A stretch of DNA of 15,445 bases from Omnitrophica WOR_2 bacterium RIFCSPLOWO2_12_FULL_46_30 (GTDB lineage Bacteria > Omnitrophota > Gorgyraeia > Gygaellales > UBA12090). The position numbers were made by a program, and so were the translations under genes. The DNA lies in contig MHHA01000017.1 in NCBI GenBank assembly GCA_001805845.1, positions 1 through 15,445 of the forward strand. The letters run 5' to 3'. Of the stretch, positions 1 to 5,899 are shown one piece after another. The notes beneath the pieces were generated by a model. It made no database searches. It was not told where the DNA came from and worked only from the letters and a program-made list of their open reading frames with translations. Position 1 is the stretch's first letter. Every line of letters begins with the position of its first letter.

Positions 1-870
1 CATTGTCCCGTCCTCAAGATAACCCACCGCCTGATTATATTCTTTGCCTTCCTTGAGCAGCCGTATCTCCATTAGTTCACCGGGAAATACCACCGGTTTA
101 AGGGCATTTGCCAGTTCGTTGATATTTAAAACCTTTATCCCTTGAATCGCCGCCACACGGTTAAGATTAAAATCAACGGTAAATATCTTTGCCTCCAGCA
201 GCTTGGCTAATTTTACCAATTTGGCGTCTACTTCTTTGATATCGGGGAAATCTTCCTCGTGGATGATAACCGGAATACCGATATCCTTCTGGATAGTGTT
301 AAGCACCTCTAAGCCGCGCCTGCCCCTTTGCCTTTTTATAGGGTCTGCGGAATCGGAAATCTGCTGCAGCTCCTTTAAAACAAATCTGGGAACCACCATT
401 TTTCCTTCAATAAATCCGGTCTTACAGATGTCGGTAATCCTCCCGTCAATAATGGCGCTGGTATCCACTACCACCACCGTCTCAACCTGGTCCTGCCGGG
501 AGAGGCGCACATAAGGAATGATGATATTGAATTCGTCTTTACCCCGTATGGCAACTGCCATGCTTATATAGCAAAGAATCAAAGTCATCACCGGGCGGAT
601 AAGTGAGAGAGTTTGCGGCTCAATCTTAAGGAGAATGAAGATATCTGAAAGTAATTTAGACATAATCAGCCCCAGGATCAGGCCAAAGACAGCGCTGGAT
701 AGGCCCCTTACCGATACGCGGCGCATCCCGATTTCCGTGAAAATAATCATTATCCCGACCAGCCCGCCTATGGCCACCCCCGCCAGGGCCTTCTCATTTG
801 GGCCGGCTATCTGATAGCCGATTAGCATTGAACCAACGATAAAAAGAAAACGGATGAATAATAATGTCAT
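1..870 (-). CDS. yacL: YacL-like membrane protein with PIN and TRAM domains (partial, 3' end outside window)
   Basis: The frame is open from an ATG at 870 to the window edge, giving 290 residues without a stop. The first ~115 residues contain four hydrophobic segments, expected to be membrane helices. A PIN-like nuclease domain follows: it opens with VVVDTSAIIDGRI and continues with the acidic residue in VLKELQQ and the aspartate in FTVDFNLNRVA, the usual positions of PIN metal-binding acids. The last visible residues (GELMEIRLLKEGKEYNQAVG) look like the start of a TRAM RNA-binding domain. This is the architecture of B. subtilis YacL; RNase activity is likely from the fold but unproven for the family. 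GGGAGGG (879-885) lies 8 bases before the ATG and supports this start. The gene follows radA after 36 bases, as in Firmicutes apart from the missing disA. Confidence 0.92.
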   Translation of the reverse strand, partial: MTLLFIRFLFIVGSMLIGYQIAGPNEKALAGVAIGGLVGIMIIFTEIGMRRVSVRGLSSAVFGLILGLIMSKLLSDIFILLKIEPQTLSLIRPVMTLILCYISMAVAIRGKDEFNIIIPYVRLSRQDQVETVVVVDTSAIIDGRITDICKTGFIEGKMVVPRFVLKELQQISDSADPIKRQRGRRGLEVLNTIQKDIGIPVIIHEEDFPDIKEVDAKLVKLAKLLEAKIFTVDFNLNRVAAIQGIKVLNINELANALKPVVFPGELMEIRLLKEGKEYNQAVGYLEDGTM

Positions 871-906
871 TGTCCTTTCCCTCCCTATAACAAGAAAATC
901 ACCTTT

Positions 907-2280
907 CTAAAAAACATATTCCATTGCTTCCTGGATATTTCTGGCTCCAGTCAATTCAAGAGCATAGCTATCCTTTTTATCTAAATTATTCTTCGGTATA
1001 ATACATTGCTTAAAGCCCAATTTCTGCGCCTCGTTGAGCCTTAAAGAAAGCTGGATAACGCTGCGGATTTCGGAAGCCAGGCCCACCTCGCCTATGATCA
1101 CGATGTCTTTTTTAACAATCTTCTCCTTAAAGCTGGAAACAATCGCTAAAGCCACAGCCAGGTCGCAGGAAGGGTCTTTCACCGTAACGCCGCCGGCTAT
1201 ATTAATGAAAATATCCTCATTTTCTAAATGCAGCCCCAATCTTTTCTCCAGAACAGCAACCAGCAGGTTGAGGCGGTTATAATCAAAGCCTTCTGAGCGC
1301 CTGGTGGCATAGCCAAAAGAGCTTCTGGCAACTAAGGCCTGAACTTCTAAGAGCATTGGCCGTGTTCCCTCCAGAACCGAAGTAATTACCGAGCCCGGGG
1401 CGTCTTGCGGCCTCTCAGAAAGAAAAAACTCTGAAGGGTTTTTTACCTCCTCAAGCCCGCCTGATCCCATATGGAAAACTCCGATTTCATTCGTTGAGCC
1501 AAAACGGTTTTTAACCGCCCGCAGGATGCGATACGATGAATACCTTTCGCCTTCAAAATAAAGCACCGTATCAACGATATGTTCCAGGATGCGCGGACCG
1601 GCAAGAGCTCCCTCTTTGGTAACGTGGCCGATAATAAACATAGAAATGTCCGCGCTCTTTGCTATGCGGGTTAAAATATTGGAGCACTCCCTCACCTGAC
1701 TTACCGAACCCGGGCTTGATGAAATATCCGGGCTGAAAATCACCTGTATTGAATCAATAATCATCACATCGGGTTTTATTTTTTTGATATATTCAATGAT
1801 TGCCGAAAGATCCGTCTGGTTGACTACATAAATCCGCTCCGAATCAAGAATGCCCAATCTCTCAGCGCGCATCAGGGTTTGCTGCACCGATTCCTCAGCG
1901 CTCACATAGAGTATCTTCAGGCCGGTTTGAGAAAGCTGATTTGAGAGCTGTAAAGAAATGGTGGATTTCCCAATCCCGGGGTCTCCGCCTAAAAGCACAA
2001 CTGCCCCCTTAACTATACCGCCGCCTAATACCCGGTCTAACTCTCCAATCTGCGTCTTATGCCGCAAGTCATCTTTTTTCTCTATCTCCTTCAGCAGCAC
2101 CGGCTCCGGCTTTAAGGAAAAATCGCTAAGGGCGGCATATGCGGGGCGGGCTGCTTGTTTGCTTTCAGTATATGCTTCCTCAGCAAAAGAATTCCAATTA
2201 GAACAATCCGGGCACCTGCCTAACCACTTTGGCGATTGATAACCGCAGTTCTGACAACTAAAAATAGTCTTGGTCTTCAT
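907..2280 (-). CDS. radA: DNA repair/recombination protein RadA (Sms)
   Basis: The product is a 457-residue protein of normal RadA length. It is a RecA-like ATPase that helps process branched recombination intermediates in the cytoplasm. Visible parts in order: a four-cysteine zinc finger (C9, C12, C23, C26); a RecA-like core with Walker A GGDPGIGKST (98-107); a Walker B-like strand DVMIIDS (171-177); the RadA-specific KNRFG motif (257-261); and a C-terminal Lon-protease-like domain, with the expected stretch around IAGGVTVKDPSCDLAVALA. No key motif is missing. The ATG at 2280 has no clear Shine-Dalgarno sequence; the 79-base gap to mlaD is AT-rich repeat DNA. RadA upstream of YacL and downstream of ClpC matches the Firmicutes arrangement, except for the mla-type genes lying between clpC and radA here. 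Confidence 0.97.
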   Translation of the reverse strand: MKTKTIFSCQNCGYQSPKWLGRCPDCSNWNSFAEEAYTESKQAARPAYAALSDFSLKPEPVLLKEIEKKDDLRHKTQIGELDRVLGGGIVKGAVVLLGGDPGIGKSTISLQLSNQLSQTGLKILYVSAEESVQQTLMRAERLGILDSERIYVVNQTDLSAIIEYIKKIKPDVMIIDSIQVIFSPDISSSPGSVSQVRECSNILTRIAKSADISMFIIGHVTKEGALAGPRILEHIVDTVLYFEGERYSSYRILRAVKNRFGSTNEIGVFHMGSGGLEEVKNPSEFFLSERPQDAPGSVITSVLEGTRPMLLEVQALVARSSFGYATRRSEGFDYNRLNLLVAVLEKRLGLHLENEDIFINIAGGVTVKDPSCDLAVALAIVSSFKEKIVKKDIVIIGEVGLASEIRSVIQLSLRLNEAQKLGFKQCIIPKNNLDKKDSYALELTGARNIQEAMEYVF

Positions 2281-2329
2281 AACTTACGCTGTTACATTAC
2301 TAAACTGCTACATTGTTTAGAGGCGGAAA

Positions 2330-2361
2330 AACAATTTAGCAATCTAACAATTTAGCAATCT
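2330..2361. repeat. Perfect tandem duplication of a 16-bp AT-rich unit in the mlaD-radA gap
   Basis: AACAATTTAGCAATCT occurs twice back to back (2330-2345 and 2346-2361) with no mismatch. The second copy supplies two bases of the mlaD stop codon (TAG on the minus strand, 2360-2362). Just beyond, CTAAAC (2300-2305) and GTTTAG (2315-2320) form a short inverted repeat, so most of the 79-base gap 2281-2359 is repeat-like. There is no T-run typical of a terminator on the minus strand. Short repeats of this kind are common between genes in candidate-phylum genomes; calling it a dispersed repeat is an inference. Confidence 0.8.
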
Positions 2362-3022
2362 ATTTCTTAACCGGCTTCTCCTTTGGCTTAAAGAACAGCT
2401 TCCAGGGATGGCGTTTCAGGTCTTCGGTAAGCTCCTTTAAATCGCCGCTTACCGCAGAGATATTCTGATAAACCGTCTCATCATAAACTAACTTACCCAG
2501 CGTTCCCTGGCCTGTATGTATTCTCGCCAGCAGGTCATTTAATCCTCCGGCTGCCTGTTCAATCTTTAAAACCAATTTTTTGGTCTCCTCAGTTATCTCT
2601 GCCATGGCCACCGGATCCTGCCCGATAATCGTATCGCCTGCCTTAACCAGCGCATTGTAGTCCTCACCCGGAATGATTTCTAAGTACTTTTCTCCTAATA
2701 AACCTAAGGTGTTAATCCAAACCTGTGAATCTGAGGGTATCCGGGAATCCTCGTTGACCCAGACGCGCACCCTCACCTTTGTCTTCAACGTCTGGGGATC
2801 GTAAAAAACCCGTAATGCCTTTACCTCTCCGATGTCCACGCCGGCAAACCGGGAAGGAGCGCTTTCTCTTAAACCGTTAGCAAAGCCAAAAACAACATCA
2901 AATTGATAACCCGGCTTTATAAACTGAAAATCGCTGATTAAAAATACGAATGATACCAGAATAATTAAGCCGACAACAATGAATATACCAACTCCCAATT
3001 CAATACGTGATTTAGCAGTCAT
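2360..3022 (-). CDS. mlaD: MCE-domain lipid-transport protein (MlaD family)
   Basis: The product is a 220-residue protein with a short cytoplasmic N-terminus (MTAKSRIELG), one membrane helix (about residues 9-30) and a periplasmic MCE domain (about 36-115), with the typical AGVDIGEVKALRV and LLGEKYLEI stretches. After this come a helical region and GTGTLGKLV-like residues (GQGTLGKLVYDE), common in longer MCE proteins, and a basic end. MlaD proteins form hexameric rings that guide phospholipids between the inner membrane transporter and the periplasm. The frame is open upstream to a TTG at 3187, but those extra 55 codons cross hairpin repeats. The ATG at 3022 has AAAGGAG eight bases upstream and gives the standard family N-terminus, so it is preferred. 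It is the last gene of the mlaE-mlaF-mlaD set, but 194 bases separate it from mlaF. Confidence 0.93.
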   Translation of the reverse strand: MTAKSRIELGVGIFIVVGLIILVSFVFLISDFQFIKPGYQFDVVFGFANGLRESAPSRFAGVDIGEVKALRVFYDPQTLKTKVRVRVWVNEDSRIPSDSQVWINTLGLLGEKYLEIIPGEDYNALVKAGDTIIGQDPVAMAEITEETKKLVLKIEQAAGGLNDLLARIHTGQGTLGKLVYDETVYQNISAVSGDLKELTEDLKRHPWKLFFKPKEKPVKK

Positions 3023-3030
3023 ATATTTAT

Positions 3031-3037
3031 CTCCTTT
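3031..3037 (-). promoter_or_regulatory. Ribosome binding site that fixes the mlaD start
   Basis: AAAGGAG on the minus strand lies 8 bases before the ATG at 3022. It decides against the longer TTG start at 3187, which would add 55 residues encoded by hairpin repeats. Confidence 0.85.
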
Positions 3038-3046
3038 AATGAGCGC

Positions 3047-3081
3047 TTGACTTATGGAGTCCGAAGGACGACATAAGTCAA
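3047..3081. repeat. Hairpin 1 of the mlaF-mlaD gap
   Basis: A 10-bp stem (TTGACTTATG at 3047-3056, CATAAGTCAA at 3072-3081) encloses a small GA/GA internal loop and a second 4-bp stem GTCC-GAA-GGAC (3059-3069). No T-run follows it on the minus strand, and mlaD starts only 25 bases downstream, so it looks like a palindromic repeat rather than a terminator. It could also affect mlaD mRNA stability or translation. Confidence 0.75.
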
Positions 3082-3110
3082 TCTTCTTTGAGACGCTTCT
3101 TTGATTGTGC

Positions 3111-3142
3111 GAATTGAACCCCGCCAAAGGCGGGGTAAATTC
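3111..3142. repeat. Hairpin 2 of the mlaF-mlaD gap (GC-rich stem)
   Basis: An 8-bp stem (ACCCCGCC at 3118-3125, GGCGGGGT at 3129-3136) has a 3-base loop. Outside a small bulge it is extended by GAATT (3111-3115) pairing with AATTC (3138-3142). On the minus strand the stem is followed by TTCAATTCG, too weak a T-run for a confident terminator. A weak attenuator between mlaF and mlaD is possible. Confidence 0.75.
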
Positions 3143-3147
3143 AGCCA

Positions 3148-3208
3148 CAGACTTACGTTCGCTCACCCTTGACATCTTTGACGTCAAGGGATTCGCTCCG
3201 TAAGTCTG
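3148..3208. repeat. Hairpin 3 of the mlaF-mlaD gap (long two-part palindrome)
   Basis: The outer arms CAGACTTACG (3148-3157) and CGTAAGTCTG (3199-3208) pair perfectly over 10 bp. The inner arms CCCTTGAC (3166-3173) and GTCAAGGG (3183-3190) pair over 8 bp. Between them, on each side, lies a direct copy of TTCGCTC (3158-3164 and 3192-3198). It starts 9 bases after the mlaF stop codon. The layered structure looks like a mobile or dispersed palindromic repeat, possibly one element inserted in another. Confidence 0.8.
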
Positions 3209-3216
3209 GGCTTCAT

Positions 3217-3981
3217 TTAAATAAACTTCTCAATTGTTTCGGTAATCGGCCCTTTCGCCAGGCCGTTGATAAACTGATAGACAACCGGATGATGCGTATT
3301 TTGTATCTGGTCGGCAGCTCCCTCCGCGATAATCTTGCCGTTATAGAGCATGGCAATCTTATCCGCTACCCGATAAGCGCTTTTCATATCGTGAGTAACC
3401 ACGATGGAGGTCATCTTGAGTTTATCGTGCAGGCTGCGGATCAGCTCGTTGATGCTGTCAGCGGTTATGGGGTCAACGCCTGTGGTCGGCTCATCATAGA
3501 GCACCACCTCAGGCCTCACGCACAAAGCCCTGGCAATAGCCACGCGCTTTTTCATTCCTCCGCTTAATTCTGATGGCATAAGCTTATGGATGCCGCAGAG
3601 TTCAACGTTACAGAGCGATTCCTCAACGCGCTCTTCAATCTCTTTGCTGCTTAATTGGGAATATTCGTACAAGGCAAAGCCGACATTTCCTCCTACCGTC
3701 AGAGAATCAAAAAGCGCTCCTCCCTGGAAAACCATTGCCATACGCATGCGCAAGCGATTAAGCTCCTTGCTGGAAATTTCAGCTAAATTCTTTCCATCAA
3801 GGGCAATTGTTCCGCTATCCGGCTTCAAAATTCCCATAATATGCTTTAACAAAACGCTCTTACCGCATCCTGAGCGGCCGATGATGACCTTGGTCTCGCC
3901 CTTGCTAATGGTCAAACTGGTACCGTTTAAAACTCTTTTAGAGTTAAAATTCTTATATACATTTTTGATCTCAATTAACAT
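3217..3981 (-). CDS. mlaF: ABC transporter ATP-binding protein, MlaF family
   Basis: The product is a 254-residue cytoplasmic ATPase that powers the MlaE permease in lipid exchange between inner and outer membranes. Visible motifs are Walker A GRSGCGKS (35-42), Q-loop MVFQGGALFDSLTV (73-86), signature LSGGMKKR (129-136, the form typical of Mla/Mce ATPases), Walker B VVLYDEP (149-155) and the switch histidine in VVTHD. The ATG at 3981 lies 15 bases after the mlaE stop, with a weak AGG about 6 bases upstream, so translation probably depends on the upstream gene. The C-terminal residues (QFINGLAKGPI) also match the family. Confidence 0.95.
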   Translation of the reverse strand: MLIEIKNVYKNFNSKRVLNGTSLTISKGETKVIIGRSGCGKSVLLKHIMGILKPDSGTIALDGKNLAEISSKELNRLRMRMAMVFQGGALFDSLTVGGNVGFALYEYSQLSSKEIEERVEESLCNVELCGIHKLMPSELSGGMKKRVAIARALCVRPEVVLYDEPTTGVDPITADSINELIRSLHDKLKMTSIVVTHDMKSAYRVADKIAMLYNGKIIAEGAADQIQNTHHPVVYQFINGLAKGPITETIEKFI

Positions 3982-3996
3982 AAGGCGCCTAGTGCT

Positions 3997-4779
3997 CTAT
4001 GGAAAAATAAAATAAAATATCGCCGTAAAGATGCAATCCGCCGCGATAATCAAAATAAAACTCGTCACCACCGATACCGTAGTCGCTTTTCCTACGCCTT
4101 CAGCTCCGCCTTCAGTGCGCATTCCCTCTAAACAACCCACCATAGCAATGATAATGCCGAAGACGAGGGTCTTAATCAAACCGGTAACTAAGTCCTTAAT
4201 CTGCAGCGCATCAAAAGTCATATGGATATACATACTGGAGCGTATCCCTAAGCGATACACACAAATAAGATATCCCCCGATAATCCCAATGAGATTGGCA
4301 TATAAGGTAAGCACCGGAAGCATAAAGGTAAAAGCGAGAAAGCGGGGAACCACCAGATATTTTACCGGATTCGTCGCCAGGGTCTCCAGAGCGTCAATCT
4401 GCTCGGTAACCTTCATTGTGCCTAATTCCGCGGTTACTGCCGCGCCGCATCTTCCGGCCAGGATAAGGCCGGTTATCACCGGGCCTAATTCCCGCACCAG
4501 CGATAAAGCGATAATATTGGCGATGTATATTTCACTGGAAAGTTTCTGCATCTGGTAGGCAGTCTGCAAAGCAAGGATTATGCCGATAAACAGGGACACC
4601 AGCGAAACAATAGACAGGCTCTCTAACCCGATGCGTTTTGCCTGTTGATATGTTCTTTCGCGCTTGAGGGGAGGGACAAAGGTCCAGTATAAGGTCTGAA
4701 AAAATAATTTCGTGAGCGCACCCACATAGTTAATATGATAAACTAACCTTGCCCCTAAGTTTTGAACTATGGCCACCAT
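3997..4779 (-). CDS. mlaE: ABC transporter permease, MlaE family
   Basis: The product is a 260-residue integral membrane protein, the usual size for MlaE/YrbE permeases. Several long hydrophobic segments are present (about residues 53-73, 145-170, 190-212 and 235-258). The conserved family core RELGPVITGLILAGR and the coupling segment GTMKVTEQIDAL (120-131) are intact; in known structures the latter contacts the ATPase. It would pair with the MlaF ATPase downstream and the MlaD ring. The ATG at 4779 is only 4 bases after the stop of the AsmA-like gene and lacks a good Shine-Dalgarno sequence, suggesting coupled translation. No MlaB (STAS) or MlaC gene is present in the window. Confidence 0.95.
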   Translation of the reverse strand: MVAIVQNLGARLVYHINYVGALTKLFFQTLYWTFVPPLKRERTYQQAKRIGLESLSIVSLVSLFIGIILALQTAYQMQKLSSEIYIANIIALSLVRELGPVITGLILAGRCGAAVTAELGTMKVTEQIDALETLATNPVKYLVVPRFLAFTFMLPVLTLYANLIGIIGGYLICVYRLGIRSSMYIHMTFDALQIKDLVTGLIKTLVFGIIIAMVGCLEGMRTEGGAEGVGKATTVSVVTSFILIIAADCIFTAIFYFIFP

Positions 4780-4783
4780 CTTG

Positions 4784-5899
4784 TTAAAACTTTACCGTCT
4801 TCTCCCAGCCCAGGGTCTCTTCCTCATTCTTAATACGCATCTTTAGCGCCTGGTTTTTCTTAAGCGGATATGCCGCCTCCAGCATCTCCTGCCCTCTGCC
4901 TAATTTACGCTTGATTACCCAATCCTGAAAACGCACTGCCTCATTTGCCGAATTGACCGTTACCTGATGGTCGGCAGAATTAAGCTCCGAAAGCTTCTTA
5001 GCGTTAAATTTTCCTTTTAGTTCATAGGCAACTCCCTCAATATCGTTAATCCTGGAATGGACAAAGCGTAATACCGGCCAGATTCCCTCTAAGTCAAGCG
5101 CGGCGTTTTTAAACTTCACTAAGGAAACTGTTCCATCCTGCGCGTTAAGCTTAGCCTCAATTTTTAGCGCATCCTGCGGGCCTTTTATTCTGGCAACGCC
5201 TGAGACAATCCCGGCTAATTCTATATCTTCGGGACTAATTCCCAGGAGGCCGGCTAAGTCCTTTAGCGGCATTTCTTTAATCGTCAGAAACAAATCAGCC
5301 TCTAAGTGCAAGAATGAATTGCCTTTTTTATGAACGGCCTTTCCTTTCTCAATATATCCGGTAAGGCCAAAATCTGCCCAGGAAAGAGCATCAATAATAA
5401 GCCGGCCGTTTTTTAATCCGTAATCCGCGGCAAATTCTTTCAGGGGTTTAAAATTAAGCAAAGAGGCCTGGGTCCAGGCCTTTCCCTTTATGGACTTTAT
5501 CCTGCCATCAGCCCCTTTTAGAATTACACCGCTGGCATAGAAATCAGTGGAGAGATCGCTCCTTCCAAACTTCAGGTGCCTTAACTTGAGCTTAAGATTA
5601 TATCTTTCTCCTTCAAGGTTTCCGGAAACTTCTAACTTACCATTATCCTTTAAATCCAGGCTGAAAGATATATCTTTATGCAAAAAATCAATTCTACCGT
5701 CAAAGGTCTTGCTCTCAATGGCAAAAACAATATCAGTCGGCATTATCAAATTCAAAATCAAAAAATCAAAGAGCAAAATGACAATGTAAATCCCAAAAAT
5801 TTTAAATTTTGGATTTTGGTATGTAATTTTCCTGCCTGCCGTCAGGCAGGGATTTTTGGATTTTGATTTTTGATTTTTATTCAAACACCAGCGCATCAT
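4784..5899 (-). CDS. AsmA/TamB-like envelope protein of unknown function (start uncertain)
   Basis: I do not recognise a named family. From about residue 60 the sequence alternates short polar and hydrophobic strands. A segment DIELAGIVSGVARIKGPQ ... LNAQDGTVSLV ... NAALDLEG resembles the repeating beta strands of AsmA/TamB/DUF-type periplasmic proteins that carry or guide lipids. It lies 4 bases upstream of mlaE, so a role alongside that lipid transporter is likely but inferred. The start is uncertain: tandem ATGs at 5899 and 5896 overlap the end of clpC, with AGAGGA almost touching them, and the first ~52 codons cross an AT-rich repeat. The next ATG (5743) has no Shine-Dalgarno sequence. 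The long form contains a basic stretch, a hydrophobic core (about residues 34-53) and a VFA-IES cleavage-like site, resembling a signal peptide; the short form would lack export. Confidence 0.75.
   Translation of the reverse strand: MMRWCLNKNQKSKSKNPCLTAGRKITYQNPKFKIFGIYIVILLFDFLILNLIMPTDIVFAIESKTFDGRIDFLHKDISFSLDLKDNGKLEVSGNLEGERYNLKLKLRHLKFGRSDLSTDFYASGVILKGADGRIKSIKGKAWTQASLLNFKPLKEFAADYGLKNGRLIIDALSWADFGLTGYIEKGKAVHKKGNSFLHLEADLFLTIKEMPLKDLAGLLGISPEDIELAGIVSGVARIKGPQDALKIEAKLNAQDGTVSLVKFKNAALDLEGIWPVLRFVHSRINDIEGVAYELKGKFNAKKLSELNSADHQVTVNSANEAVRFQDWVIKRKLGRGQEMLEAAYPLKKNQALKMRIKNEEETLGWEKTVKF
5738..5880. repeat. AT-rich inverted-repeat element with a GC palindrome, overlapping the AsmA-like gene start
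   Basis: This stretch is made of variations on AAAATC/GATTTT: runs such as AAAATCAAAAAATCAAA on the left and TTTTGATTTTTGATTTTT on the right of the plus strand, which are roughly reverse complements. Towards the right lies a perfect 8-bp palindrome CCTGCCTG-CCGT-CAGGCAGG (5831-5850). The base composition is sharply unlike the neighbouring clpC gene. On the plus strand the palindrome is followed by T-rich sequence like a terminator, but no plus-strand gene ends there. It resembles the dispersed intergenic repeats of candidate-phylum genomes; the edges are approximate. Confidence 0.75.

Noticed and set aside
3047..3081. A promoter for mlaD using TTGACT as a -35 box
   Set aside because: With 17-base spacing the -10 position reads TCCATA, a poor match to TATAAT, and the TTGACT is part of a palindrome arm.
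3031..3142. Hairpins as rho-independent terminators on the minus strand
   Set aside because: The stems are strong, but the following bases (for example TTCAATTCG after the GC-rich stem) lack a proper T-run.
3023..3187. A longer mlaD reading frame starting at TTG 3187
   Set aside because: The extra 55 codons are built from hairpin repeats, the TTG has no ribosome binding site, and the ATG at 3022 has AAAGGAG at ideal spacing and gives the standard family N-terminus.
4031..4558. 175-codon plus-strand open frame opposite mlaE
   Set aside because: It is antisense to a gene with clear family motifs, has no recognisable domain or ribosome binding site, and its composition mirrors the mlaE codons.
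5831..5870. Plus-strand terminator formed by the CCTGCCTG palindrome and the T-rich sequence after it
   Set aside because: No plus-strand gene ends there; the same structure is better explained as part of the AT-rich repeat element.
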